Shown here in pieces: positions 34,097 to 42,613 of a stretch of DNA of 64,000 nt. Where the stretch lies: positions 1 to 64,000 of the forward strand of contig CBFGUW010000011.1 in NCBI GenBank assembly GCA_965652395.1. The letters are read 5' to 3'. Under the pieces are notes generated by a model. That model was not told the DNA's origin. It saw nothing but the letters and a program-made list of their open reading frames with translations, and ran no database searches. Both the position numbers and the translations under genes were made by a program. Each line of letters begins with the position of its first letter. The first letter of the stretch is position 1. The stretch comes from Saccharospirillum sp965652395. GTDB taxonomy: Bacteria > Pseudomonadota > Gammaproteobacteria > Pseudomonadales > Natronospirillaceae.

Positions 34097-34953
34097 AGAG
34101 GGTTATTGGGTTCACTTTGGTCGTGTTCCTATTGAGTCTGGTGGGCACTGTTGCGTTGCACTATCAATTGCAGCCACCGAGCCCTGCTGTCTTCGAGCCA
34201 CGGGTGCTGGAGGAACGTTCACCTCAATCCCTGAACAAAGCCGAGTTAAAGCAGCAGCAAAAGGCTCTGATAGAGGATATCGACCGGCTGGATGCCGAGG
34301 TGGATAGAACGGATGCCCTGCACCGGCTGGCCAAGGCACGCGCCCAAAGCCTGATAAACGAACTGGAGCGCTACCAGAATGAGCGGGATGCCTTTTTAGC
34401 CGCCTACGAGGAACGCAAGACTGATATTGAAAACCGTTTGGCCGAGCTGGACCGGGCGATTGAAGAACAGATCACGGAGCAGGAGGAACGCAACGCTCAA
34501 TTATCGGATTTGGATGTCCGTTACCAGCTCGATTCCATGCTGGCCTACCCTCACCCGTTAAACGATTCGGATCTCTTGAGGGAAGAGATGCTGACCAACC
34601 CCCGTCAACATCTGGAGCGGGCACAGCACCATTATGAAATTATTTTGCAGGCGCCTGATTACCCAAAACAGGAGCAACTCTATAACCAGCTGGAACCGCT
34701 GTTAGCCGATTTAAACAAGCGCTATCACCACCAACCTGAAATCCTCGTGCTGCAGTGCGGCTCCCGCTTTTGCGAATTGCAATTGCGGATGAAACGGCCG
34801 GAGCCTTATGTCGACTATTGGCGGGCAACGCTCGACGCAATACAGGCGAATACCGGATTTGGACCTATGGAAGACAGCCTGGTCGTCGAAGGCGACGACC
34901 AAATTACAGGAATGATATTGAGCCGACGCTTGGGGAGCCAAGTCAGCCAATAG
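34093..34953 (+). CDS. Coiled-coil envelope protein, paralogue 2
   Basis: A 286-residue protein with an N-terminal membrane helix (about residues 4-22). A long coiled coil follows (about residues 45-150; repeating Glu, Gln, Arg, Leu). The C-terminal domain has ILVLQCGSRFCELQLRMKRPEPYVDYWRATLDAIQ. The Cys-x5-Cys-Glu-Leu motif matches paralogue 1. The ATG at 34093 overlaps the upstream stop (ATGA), so both proteins are made together, perhaps as a heteromer tethered to the inner membrane. The start was chosen over 34072 because the latter lies inside the previous gene and lacks a ribosome site. Function unknown. Confidence 0.65.
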   Translation: MKRVIGFTLVVFLLSLVGTVALHYQLQPPSPAVFEPRVLEERSPQSLNKAELKQQQKALIEDIDRLDAEVDRTDALHRLAKARAQSLINELERYQNERDAFLAAYEERKTDIENRLAELDRAIEEQITEQEERNAQLSDLDVRYQLDSMLAYPHPLNDSDLLREEMLTNPRQHLERAQHHYEIILQAPDYPKQEQLYNQLEPLLADLNKRYHHQPEILVLQCGSRFCELQLRMKRPEPYVDYWRATLDAIQANTGFGPMEDSLVVEGDDQITGMILSRRLGSQVSQ

Positions 34954-34959
34954 AGTTTT

Positions 34960-35439
34960 TTATAATAGAAACACGACGATCAGCTTCAAACACACCCAGG
35001 CAAACACACCGGCGATCACGTCGTCGATCATAATGCCGATGCCGCCGTGAACTCTCTGATCGAACCACTTGATGGGCCAGGGTTTGAGCACATCGAACAG
35101 CCGGAAAAGCAGGAAGCCCAATAAGACCGTGATCCAGCTTACCGGCATGGCCAGCATGGTGACCCAGAACCCGACGAACTCATCCCAGACAATGCCACCG
35201 TGGTCGTGTACGCCCATATCCCGGGAGACACGATCACACAGGTAACACCCTGCCACAAAGGCCAGCACGATCACCGTGCAGTAGAGCCAGAACGGCAATT
35301 GAAACAATAAAAGAAACACCGGGATGGCGGCTATCGTGCCGAAGGTGCCTGGCGCTTTGGGCAGGGCACCGCTGCCAAAACCAAATGCGAGAAAATGGGC
35401 CCAATGATTATTCCAGCGACGTGCGGAATGTTCAGTCAT
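34960..35439 (-). CDS. pgpA: Phosphatidylglycerophosphatase A
   Basis: A 159-residue inner-membrane enzyme that removes phosphate from phosphatidylglycerophosphate in phosphatidylglycerol synthesis. Motifs: FGSGALPKAPGTFGTIAAIP near the N-terminus, IVWDEFVGFWV in the middle and FRLFDVLKPWPIKWFDQRVHGGIGIMIDDVIAG (catalytic Asp and metal ligands). Three to four membrane segments are visible. The start at 35439 gives MTEHSARRWNN. It follows thiL by 19 bases, the usual thiL-pgpA order; nusB, which often precedes thiL, is absent here. Convergent with the coiled-coil genes. Confidence 0.93.
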   Translation of the reverse strand: MTEHSARRWNNHWAHFLAFGFGSGALPKAPGTFGTIAAIPVFLLLFQLPFWLYCTVIVLAFVAGCYLCDRVSRDMGVHDHGGIVWDEFVGFWVTMLAMPVSWITVLLGFLLFRLFDVLKPWPIKWFDQRVHGGIGIMIDDVIAGVFAWVCLKLIVVFLL

Positions 35440-35458
35440 GCCGTTAATGATCCTGTAT

Positions 35459-36403
35459 TCAGAAGTGCTGAAAGCCTGCCTGGTCCAACCTGACCGGGCG
35501 GCCATTATGCCGGATTTGCACGCTGGCGTCGCCCGCCTCCACCCGGCCAATGCGAGTCAGTGGCAAGGCTAGCTGCTCAGCCAGACGCTGCAAGGATGAT
35601 CGTTGTTCCGGTGGTGCGGTGAAGGCGAGTTCATAGTCATCCCCTCCGGCCAGGATATAGTGCCAGGCTGTCTCACCGTACCGCTCGATCATGGTGTTAT
35701 CGACGGGCACGTGCTCGGTTTCTATCCGAATGGTGATACCACTGGCCGTGGCGATGTGACCCAGGTCGGCGACCAGCCCGTCCGACACATCGATGGCGGC
35801 GGAGGCCAGATTGACGAGGGCTTCGCCCAAAGCCAACCGAGGTTCCGGTTGCCAGTATTTGGCCAACCATGCCTCTGGCACGTCGGCCGAGGCCGGATTC
35901 AACACCTTTGGCAAAGCGGCGGCGGCCAGGCCGGTTTGTCCCGAGACCCAGACATCGTCACCCTCCCTTGCGCCCGAGCGGAGTATGGGTTGTCGTACCC
36001 GGCCGTGAACCTGAATGGATATCACGGTGCAAGGGCCCGAGGTGGTATCGCCACCGGCCAGTACCAAGCGGTACTGCTCTGCCAGCTCGCGCAGTCGGGT
36101 GCTGAAAGCCAATAGCCAGGAGTCGTCCAGTGGGGTTGGCAGCGTCAGCGCCAGAGTAAAGAAAGCCGGGGTGGCGCCCATAGCGGCCAGGTCACTGACG
36201 GCTGGCAGGAAAGCGCGCTGGGCCACTTGCGCCGGGGTGGCATCCAATGGGAAATGGCGGCCAGCGACAGCGGTGTCTATCGACATCGCCAGGGGGGCAT
36301 CATCCTGCCAGACAAGACAGTCGTCACCCTGCCCAACCAATAGGCCGGAATCGTGCAGGCGCCAACCACTGAAACAACGTTCTATGAGTTCGAATTCGGT
36401 CAT
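35459..36403 (-). CDS. thiL: Thiamine-monophosphate kinase
   Basis: A 314-residue ThiL. It phosphorylates thiamine monophosphate to the pyrophosphate. Seen in order: FELIERCFSGWRLHDSGLLVGQGDDC at the N-terminus (Asp cluster), SIDTAVAGRHFPLDATPAQVAQRAFLPAVSDLAAMGATP, LALTLPTPLDDSW, LAGGDTTSGPCTVISIQVHG, DISDGL-type motif SAAIDVSDGLVADLGHIA and LAGGDDYELAFT. The ATG at 36403 starts MTEFELIERC; a 12-codon upstream extension was rejected. It is followed 19 bases on by pgpA (operon). Its upstream neighbour is pckA, with a strong hairpin between, so a separate promoter is likely. Confidence 0.93.
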   Translation of the reverse strand: MTEFELIERCFSGWRLHDSGLLVGQGDDCLVWQDDAPLAMSIDTAVAGRHFPLDATPAQVAQRAFLPAVSDLAAMGATPAFFTLALTLPTPLDDSWLLAFSTRLRELAEQYRLVLAGGDTTSGPCTVISIQVHGRVRQPILRSGAREGDDVWVSGQTGLAAAALPKVLNPASADVPEAWLAKYWQPEPRLALGEALVNLASAAIDVSDGLVADLGHIATASGITIRIETEHVPVDNTMIERYGETAWHYILAGGDDYELAFTAPPEQRSSLQRLAEQLALPLTRIGRVEAGDASVQIRHNGRPVRLDQAGFQHF

Positions 36404-36452
36404 GGCGGGGAGTGTCGCGCCAGGGAGAGGAAAAGACAATATGGGGAGGGAA

Positions 36453-36483
36453 TAACCCCCTCCCTTTCATCGGGAGGGGGTAA
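36453..36483 (-). terminator. Terminator hairpin of pckA
   Basis: A 12-bp GC-rich stem (taaccccctccc / gggagggggtta on opposite arms) with a seven-base loop, directly past the pckA stop. The T run is short, so it may act partly as an RNA 3' stabiliser. Confidence 0.65.
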
Positions 36484-36487
36484 CAAC

Positions 36488-38029
36488 TTAGCGCTGGGGT
36501 CCGGCCTGTACGATGGCGTCGGAAACATCGTATTTGGCGAAGTTGGCCTGGAACTCCTCGACCAGCGCTTTGGCGCGCTCGTCGTAGTCGCTTGAGTCTT
36601 TCCAGGTGTTACGCGGCTCCAGCAGTTGGGAATCCACACCCGGGACCGCGACCGGTACATCCAGGTTCAAGCCTTCGATGTGCTTGGTCTCGACACCGGC
36701 CAGAGCACCACTGGTGATGGCGCTGATAATGGCGCGGGTAACGGGAATGCTGAAACGCTTGCCTTCACCGTAGGCGCCACCGGTCCAACCGGTATTGACC
36801 AGGTAAACATCAGTCCCGGCCTGCTCGATGCGCTTCATCAAGAGTTCGGCGTAAACACCGGCCGGGCGCGGGAAGAACGGCGCACCGAAACAGGTGGAAA
36901 AGGTGGTTTTAATACCGCTGCCTGCGCCCATTTCTGTGGAGCCCACCAAAGCGGTGTAACCGCTCAGGAAGTGGTAGGCGGCGGCTTCCTTGGTCAACTT
37001 GGAGACCGGAGGCAGCACGCCGTTCAGGTCGCAGGTCAGGAAAACAACCGCGCTGGGCTCTTCACCGGTGTTGCTTGGCTGACGCTTTTCGATGTGCTCC
37101 AGCGGGTAGGCCGCGCGGGAGTTTTGGGTCAGGCTGTCGTCGTCGTAATCAGGCGTGCGGTGCGCGCCCAAAACGACGTTTTCCAGAATGGTGCCAAAAC
37201 GAATGGCATTCCAGATGACCGGTTCGTTTTTCTGGGACAGGTTGATGCATTTGGCGTAGCAACCGCCTTCGATGTTGAACACTTCACCCGGGCCCCAGCC
37301 GTGCTCGTCGTCGCCGATCAGGAAACGCTCCGGGTCGGCACTCAGCGTCGTTTTACCGGTGCCTGAAAGACCGAAGAACAGGGTGGTTTTGCCGTCGTCG
37401 CCCACGTTGGCGGAACAGTGCATGGGCAGCACGTCTTCGGCGGGCAACAGGTAGTTCTGCACGGAGAACATGGCTTTTTTCATTTCACCGGCGTAGTACA
37501 TACCGGCGATCAGAACGCGGCGGCTTTCGAAGTTCAGGATCACGGCGCCATCGCTGTGGGTGCCGTCGCGGTCCGGGTCGCATACGAAGCTGGGAACGTT
37601 CATTACTTCCCAAGTATCGCGACCGGCGGCGTTCCATTGTTCGGGTACGATAAAGAGGTTGCGGGCAAACACCTGATGCCAGGCCAGCTCGGTCGTTACC
37701 TGGATGGAAACGGCGTGCTGGGCGGAAGCGCCCACTTCAAGGTGGCTGACAAAATGCTCGCGGTCGTTCACATAATCGGAGACGCGCTGCCAGAGGGCAT
37801 CGAACTTATCGGCCGGGAATGGGCGGTTAACCGCACCCCAATCGATGTTGTCGCGGCTACCGGCTTCCTCAACGATAAAGCGGTCTTTAGGGGACCGGCC
37901 AGTGCGAACCCCGGTGCGCGCCACGAATGCGCCGTTGCTTGCAAACTCGCCTTCTTCGCGGCGAACAGCAAACTCCAGCAACAAAGGGGTGCTCAGGTCC
38001 ACATGGGCATGAGGTGAAAAAGCGGCCAT
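36488..38029 (-). CDS. pckA: Phosphoenolpyruvate carboxykinase (ATP)
   Basis: A 513-residue ATP-dependent PEPCK, the gluconeogenic enzyme turning oxaloacetate into PEP. Motifs: TGRSPKDRFIV near residue 45, YYAGEMKKAMFSVQNYLLP (catalytic region with Lys), the kinase-1a P-loop GLSGTGKTTLS near residue 230, IGDDEHGW and the EGGCYAKCINLS segment, then NTGWTGGAYGEGKRFSI. Length fits the bacterial ATP type. The gene stands alone with a long 640-base 5' region that may hold its regulatory sites (carbon-source control). ThiL follows on the same strand after a strong hairpin. Confidence 0.96.
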   Translation of the reverse strand: MAAFSPHAHVDLSTPLLLEFAVRREEGEFASNGAFVARTGVRTGRSPKDRFIVEEAGSRDNIDWGAVNRPFPADKFDALWQRVSDYVNDREHFVSHLEVGASAQHAVSIQVTTELAWHQVFARNLFIVPEQWNAAGRDTWEVMNVPSFVCDPDRDGTHSDGAVILNFESRRVLIAGMYYAGEMKKAMFSVQNYLLPAEDVLPMHCSANVGDDGKTTLFFGLSGTGKTTLSADPERFLIGDDEHGWGPGEVFNIEGGCYAKCINLSQKNEPVIWNAIRFGTILENVVLGAHRTPDYDDDSLTQNSRAAYPLEHIEKRQPSNTGEEPSAVVFLTCDLNGVLPPVSKLTKEAAAYHFLSGYTALVGSTEMGAGSGIKTTFSTCFGAPFFPRPAGVYAELLMKRIEQAGTDVYLVNTGWTGGAYGEGKRFSIPVTRAIISAITSGALAGVETKHIEGLNLDVPVAVPGVDSQLLEPRNTWKDSSDYDERAKALVEEFQANFAKYDVSDAIVQAGPQR

Positions 38030-38543
38030 CGCGGTTGTCTCCTTAATAGGGGGATTGTCCAGCGTCGTAACTGAGTCGGGTTTATGTGATACAGCTTTTT
38101 TAATAATGAGTCTTGATAGGCGCCGCCAGTGTACTGCGCTTACCGGGGTCCGGAAAACACTAAATCGTCAAATAATTTCTGACATGCGTCATACCTTGGT
38201 GGTAGCGATGAAAGAAAGCGACAATTGACCAATTATTCAGCTTTTTGAGCCAATAGTGAGATCCACTGGCGCTGATAACACGAAACTCCGCTGTTGATGC
38301 GGGATAATAAGGCAGGAAACTCGGCTTTTTTCCTCATACCTCTGTTGCCGGGAGAAACCAGGGGCGCCGCTCGTAAGAATGCAGGGGAAGAAAAGTGGCT
38401 GTTCCATAGGGTGGTTTTTGTCAATCCGCATCGGCCATTTGTTGTTAAGTTACAAGATTTACCCCCAAAAAAGAGGTTTTTCGTAATTCGGTTTCATTGA
38501 TGTATTTTTTGAAAAACTGTCTTTAGAAGGGCGGGAACCGAAA
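38030..38543. other. Intergenic region upstream of pckA
   Basis: About 510 bases. I see no convincing gene; short frames here are low in coding character and some are AT-rich. It must carry the pckA promoter. No clear palindrome or riboswitch-like fold was recognised. Confidence 0.5.
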
Positions 38544-38672
38544 ATGAAAAGGCTTACAAGAAAAAGAGGTGGCAGTGACGACCGCGAAATTCCATCACCA
38601 ACCACCCCCGGCGCCAGCCCTGTTCAGAGGCTGGCTAATGCATTGACAGAGACTAGGTCCAAAGACCTTTAA
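38544..38672 (+). CDS. Possible 42-residue small protein
   Basis: A short frame (MKRLTRKRGG..., 42 residues) that begins ATG with a GGCGGGA-like element 8 bases upstream and stops at TAA at 38670-38672. The sequence is basic at the start, then Pro/Ser/Thr-rich, then an amphipathic end. It overlaps the stop of the convergent SutA-like gene by a few bases. I do not recognise it; it may be a chance frame. Confidence 0.25.
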   Translation: MKRLTRKRGGSDDREIPSPTTPGASPVQRLANALTETRSKDL

Positions 38673-38875
38673 ATAGGCCGACTGCCATACTGGCTGTCGG
38701 GCTTACGCGGCGGGTCGGCCCGCTCTCCTTCTTCCACGACCTGCACCCGACCACCGGCTTTCAGAAAAGCCTCGACTTCACTCGCCATCTGCTCTCGCAT
38801 TGATTTACGAGTCTCGGGGGTATGGTTCAAGGGTGGGGGTATTTCCAACGTACGTTCGGCTTCATTACCGTCCAT
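38669..38875 (-). CDS. SutA-like small protein
   Basis: A 68-residue protein. The C-terminal half (EVEAFLKAGGRVQVVEEGERADPPRKPDSQYGSRPI) closely resembles the conserved C-terminal part of Pseudomonas SutA (FLxxGGxVQ...ADPPxKPxSxYGSRPI), a small RNA-polymerase-binding regulator of slow-growth transcription. The comparison is from memory. It lacks the long acidic N-terminal tail of SutA: here the N-terminus is short (MDGNEAERTLEIPPPLNHTPETRKSM). The ATG at 38875 has AAGGAG six bases upstream and is better than the TTG six bases earlier. Neighbours are the LytTR two-component genes on the same strand. Role inferred. Confidence 0.55.
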   Translation of the reverse strand: MDGNEAERTLEIPPPLNHTPETRKSMREQMASEVEAFLKAGGRVQVVEEGERADPPRKPDSQYGSRPI

Positions 38876-39003
38876 CGACAACTCCTTCGGTTAGTAGGCG
38901 TTCATTCTTATTGCTTTTATTGTTTATGTTGTGATTGCTGTCCCAATTCCTTTGGGCCTTAACACTAATACCAAAACGCCATGCATAAAGGAAGCCGTTC
39001 GAT

Positions 39004-39738
39004 TTATCCCATGAGCGGGTCGTCGAACAAAGGTTTGAGTTCGCGGGCGAAGCGTCGGCTTACCGGTAAAGACTCTTCCGCCAGCCCTCTTAGTTGCAAC
39101 CAATAGCCACCTTCGTTATCCCGGGTGAGCTTTTCGAGGCGTTGCTTGGGTACCAGGGTGTTCCGGTGCACGCGGATCAGGTGCTCCGGCCAGCGTTCCT
39201 CAAGTTGTTTCAAACTCAGGTCGCACAATCGTTCTCCCTGACGACAGGCTGCCGTGACATATTTCTGGTCCGCACGGAAATAATAGACGTCCGCCAGCGG
39301 AATGCGTTCTTTTCCGCGTCCTGTTTGCAAGGTCAGCACCGGTCCGGCCTCTTCAATGTTCAGGGCGCTCAATTGAGCCCGGTTCAACTGGGCCGAGCGT
39401 TCAAGTACCTGACTCAGCTCTTCGCGCTTAACGGGTTTCAACAGGTAGGAGACGGCCTGTACCTTGAAAGCCTCAAGGGCGTAATCGTCATAAGCCGTGC
39501 AGAACACCACAGCCGGTGGGTGGGTTTGGGAGACAAGCCGCTCGGCTACTTCCAGACCACTCATGCCCGGCATGCGAATATCCAGCAGCACCAGGTCGAC
39601 CGGGACCGCGGCCAGTCGGCTTAATGCTTCCTGGCCGTTGGCGGCGCTGACACATTGGGTAACGCAGTCTTCGGATTCCAACAACCGCATCAGGCGCTCG
39701 CGCGCCAGGGGCTCATCATCGACTACCAATACTTTCAT
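39004..39738 (-). CDS. LytTR response regulator (AlgR-like)
   Basis: A 244-residue response regulator: receiver domain (about residues 1-120; DD at 7-8 in VVDDEPLARERL, phospho-Asp in LVLLDIRMPGMSG near residue 55, Lys in YLLKPVKREEL) and LytTR DNA-binding domain (about 140-238; IPLADVYYFRADQKYVTA, HLIRVHRNTLVP). It is the AlgR/LytR type. The start overlaps the end of the histidine-kinase gene by 23 bases. In Pseudomonas the algZ-algR pair lies between argH and hemC; here argH is beside it, but hemC is 16 kb away. Targets are unknown; AlgR-type regulators act on exopolysaccharide, pili or c-di-GMP genes. Confidence 0.9.
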   Translation of the reverse strand: MKVLVVDDEPLARERLMRLLESEDCVTQCVSAANGQEALSRLAAVPVDLVLLDIRMPGMSGLEVAERLVSQTHPPAVVFCTAYDDYALEAFKVQAVSYLLKPVKREELSQVLERSAQLNRAQLSALNIEEAGPVLTLQTGRGKERIPLADVYYFRADQKYVTAACRQGERLCDLSLKQLEERWPEHLIRVHRNTLVPKQRLEKLTRDNEGGYWLQLRGLAEESLPVSRRFARELKPLFDDPLMG

Positions 39739-40825
39739 AGAGTCCTGCCTGATTTTTATTGTACAAACGCGCTGGCAACGTCAGCCGGACACGGAAACAC
39801 CGCTCTTCCCGCGCAGCGTAGAGTTTGGAGCCATCCCCATAAAGCGTTGCCAGACGATGGCGGATGTTGGCCAGGGCCACCTGATTCCCCCGTGTGGGTT
39901 CTTTATCCGCGTCGGTTTCGTCAGCCGGTTCCGGCAGGGGGTTTTCGATATCAATCACCAGCCGCCGACCTTGCTGATAGCAACCGATGACCAATGTACC
40001 GCCCTGCACCTGGGGTGCAATGCCGTGGACAATGGCGTTTTCAATCAAAGGCTGCAGGATCAGCACGGGAACCGACCAGCGGGCGGTTGGCTGAGGAGTC
40101 CGCCATACCACCTTCAGTCGGTCGCCCAAGCGCCATTGCTCCAGTGACAGGTAGCCCTGCACCAGAGCCAGTTCATCTTCCAGCGTCCAAAAGGTGCCGG
40201 CCTCTTTTAAGCTGGCTCTGAAAAGACGGGAAAGGTCTTCCACCGCCCGCTCTGCCTCGACGGGCCGGGTGGCGATCAACTCGGCGATGGTGTTCAGGCT
40301 GTTGAATAAAAAATGTGGGCGAATCCGATTTTGCAGTGCTTCCACCCGGGCGGAAAGCTCCGCCTGGGAACGGTCCACCACCTGTTGCTGTAATTGGAAA
40401 TAGCGCAGCAACAAGGCGGCTATGATAGCCGTGGCGGCGGTTTGCCGTAGGATCTTCCAGCCGTTGATGGCGGACAGATCGCCTTTGACCATCCAATCGC
40501 CCGCAAGGCTGACGACCAACCCCACCAAAGACACCGAAGCGAAAGCCGCCAACCACCCCTGCCACAGGGGTCTACGGGCCAGCCAGGGGCGCAGGCGGCA
40601 CAAAATCGCCGCCGATGGCAATACAATCCATTGCACAATCAGGCTCATATAGCCGAGCTGAACCCAATTAATGCCGGACTGCAGCAACACCCAAACCAGC
40701 ACCAGGAGTTCCGAGACCAGGACCAGAAAGAAAACCGCCGTGGTGGCACAGAGGTCCGGCAGAATCAGGGACTGGTTGCGCGGCAGGCGCGGGCGTCGCG
40801 GTGTTTTCTTGTGGTTTGCGTTCAA
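39716..40825 (-). CDS. LytS-type sensor histidine kinase (AlgZ/FimS-like)
   Basis: A 369-residue sensor kinase. The first 140 residues hold about four membrane helices. The His_kinase domain has LQNRIRPHFLFNSLNTIAELI (phospho-His in the RPHFLFNSLN signature of the LytS/AlgZ family), followed by an HATPase region with ENAIVHG and NIRHRLATLYG. Translation starts at TTG with AGGAG upstream. The C-terminus (YNKNQAGLYESIGSR) runs into the response regulator by 23 bases. It is divergent from argH, as in Pseudomonas algZ. The sensed signal is unknown. Confidence 0.9.
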   Translation of the reverse strand: MNANHKKTPRRPRLPRNQSLILPDLCATTAVFFLVLVSELLVLVWVLLQSGINWVQLGYMSLIVQWIVLPSAAILCRLRPWLARRPLWQGWLAAFASVSLVGLVVSLAGDWMVKGDLSAINGWKILRQTAATAIIAALLLRYFQLQQQVVDRSQAELSARVEALQNRIRPHFLFNSLNTIAELIATRPVEAERAVEDLSRLFRASLKEAGTFWTLEDELALVQGYLSLEQWRLGDRLKVVWRTPQPTARWSVPVLILQPLIENAIVHGIAPQVQGGTLVIGCYQQGRRLVIDIENPLPEPADETDADKEPTRGNQVALANIRHRLATLYGDGSKLYAAREERCFRVRLTLPARLYNKNQAGLYESIGSR

Positions 40826-40984
40826 CGGCTGGGCTCTCCTGAGTTCGGCTCAGTTTGGCGCGAGCCCCAGGGTAGATCAAGCCATTGCCCGCCTGCGAAG
40901 GCAGTTTTGCCTTGTGAGGCGTAGCCATGGCGCGGCAGAAGCTTATAATCCTGCCCCTGAATCCATAAAAGGAACCGACTCGCC

Positions 40985-42376
40985 ATGTCCGACACCAACG
41001 CCGCCTGGGGCGGGCGCTTCGCCGAAGCGACCGACGCCTTCGTCGCCGAATTCACCGCTTCGATCAACTTCGATCAGCGCCTGTATCGCCACGACATTCA
41101 AGGCTCCATCGCCCATGCCACCATGCTGGCCGAGGTCGGGGTGTTGAGCGGGGAGGAGTGCACCGCCATTGTTGACGGGTTGCGCGAGGTCCAGGCCGAT
41201 ATCGAAGCCGGGCGGCAGCAATGGTCCGTCGCCCTGGAAGACGTACACATGAATGTTGAAGCCGCGCTGACCGAGAAAATCGGCCCGGTGGGCAAGAAGC
41301 TTCATACCGGTCGCAGCCGGAACGATCAGATCGCGACCGACATCCGCCTTTACCTGCGTGACGCCATCGATGGCTTGAGCGGCGAACTGACCCGGCTGCA
41401 GCAGGGGCTGATCAGCCTCGCCGAGCAGGAAGCGGACACCATCATGCCCGGTTTCACGCACCTGCAAACGGCCCAACCGGTCACCTTCGGCCACCATCTG
41501 TTGGCCTGGAACGAGATGCTGCAACGCGACTATGAGCGCCTGCAGGATTGCCGCAAACGCGTTAACCAGATGCCGCTGGGGGCCGCCGCCCTGGCGGGTA
41601 CCACCTACCCCATCAACCGCGCACGCACGGCGGAACTGCTGGGTTTCGACAAGCCCACCGAAAACAGCCTGGATTCGGTATCCGACCGGGACTTCGCCAT
41701 AGAATTCACTCATTGCGGCGCCCTGGTCATGATGCACCTGTCGCGGATGTCCGAAGAGCTGGTGCTGTGGACCTCGGCCCAGTTCGATTTCATCGATCTG
41801 CCGGACCGGTTCTGCACCGGCTCCAGCATCATGCCGCAGAAGAAAAACCCGGATGTGCCCGAACTGGTGCGTGGAAAAACCGGTCGCGTATACGGTCACC
41901 TGACCAGCCTGTTGACCCTGATGAAAAGCCAGCCGCTGGCTTACAACAAGGACAACCAGGAAGACAAAGAGCCCCTGTTCGACACCATCGATACACTGGC
42001 CGGCAGCCTGCGCGCCTTCGCCGACATGGTGCCGCACCTCCAGGCCAAGCGGGACGTCATGAAGGGCGCGGCGATCAAAGGCTACAGCACCGCGACCGAC
42101 CTGGCCGACTATCTGGTGAAAAAGGGCATGGCCTTCCGCGATGCGCACGAAGTGGTCGGCAAGAGCGTGGCCTATGGTCTGAACCAAGGCAAAGACCTGA
42201 GTGAAATGACACTGGACGAACTGAAACAATTCAGCGCCACCATCTCCGACGACGTGTTCGATGTACTCATGCTGGAAGGCTCGGTGGCCGCGCGGGATCA
42301 CCTGGGTGGCACTGCGCCCGCCCAGGTACGGGCGGCCGCGGGTCGTGCCCGCGAACGCGTCAAGCAACGCGGCTGA
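40985..42376 (+). CDS. argH: Argininosuccinate lyase
   Basis: A 463-residue enzyme that splits argininosuccinate into arginine and fumarate (last step of arginine synthesis). Motifs: WGGRFAE near the start, AALTEKIGPVGKKLHTGRSRNDQIATDIRLYLRD, MPGFTHLQTAQPVTFGHH (catalytic His) and the fumarase/aspartase superfamily loop GSSIMPQKKNPDVPELVRGKTGR near residue 280 (catalytic Ser). It is divergent from the AlgZ-like kinase. A GC-rich hairpin follows the stop. The EAL-domain gene downstream has its own ribosome site 230 bases later, so it is probably separate. Confidence 0.97.
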   Translation: MSDTNAAWGGRFAEATDAFVAEFTASINFDQRLYRHDIQGSIAHATMLAEVGVLSGEECTAIVDGLREVQADIEAGRQQWSVALEDVHMNVEAALTEKIGPVGKKLHTGRSRNDQIATDIRLYLRDAIDGLSGELTRLQQGLISLAEQEADTIMPGFTHLQTAQPVTFGHHLLAWNEMLQRDYERLQDCRKRVNQMPLGAAALAGTTYPINRARTAELLGFDKPTENSLDSVSDRDFAIEFTHCGALVMMHLSRMSEELVLWTSAQFDFIDLPDRFCTGSSIMPQKKNPDVPELVRGKTGRVYGHLTSLLTLMKSQPLAYNKDNQEDKEPLFDTIDTLAGSLRAFADMVPHLQAKRDVMKGAAIKGYSTATDLADYLVKKGMAFRDAHEVVGKSVAYGLNQGKDLSEMTLDELKQFSATISDDVFDVLMLEGSVAARDHLGGTAPAQVRAAAGRARERVKQRG

Positions 42377-42391
42377 CCCCTGCCGCTCTCC

Positions 42392-42410
42392 GGGCCCGGT
42401 ATCCGGGCTC
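42392..42410 (+). terminator. Possible argH terminator hairpin
   Basis: gggcccgg, loop tat, ccgggctc (one G-T pair) 15 bases after the argH stop. No T run follows. Confidence 0.4.
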
Positions 42411-42613
42411 GGAACCATCCGGTATCCTGTCCCGGCTCCCCCCTTTCCGCTGGCAATATGGCGAATATTGACTAGCCTTCCCCTAACGAGGTAGTCACCC
42501 GACTCTACTGTTTTGATCATCATTGCCGTTGAACCATTTGGAAGCACTTTTGACTTCCTACAGTGTGAAGGATGCACACGGATGGCAGTACCCTGAAGGA
42601 GGGAAGGACAACA

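Noticed and set aside
38294..38500. 68-codon frame upstream of pckA
   Set aside because: No ribosome site and no coding-like pattern; it overlaps other short frames on the opposite strand.
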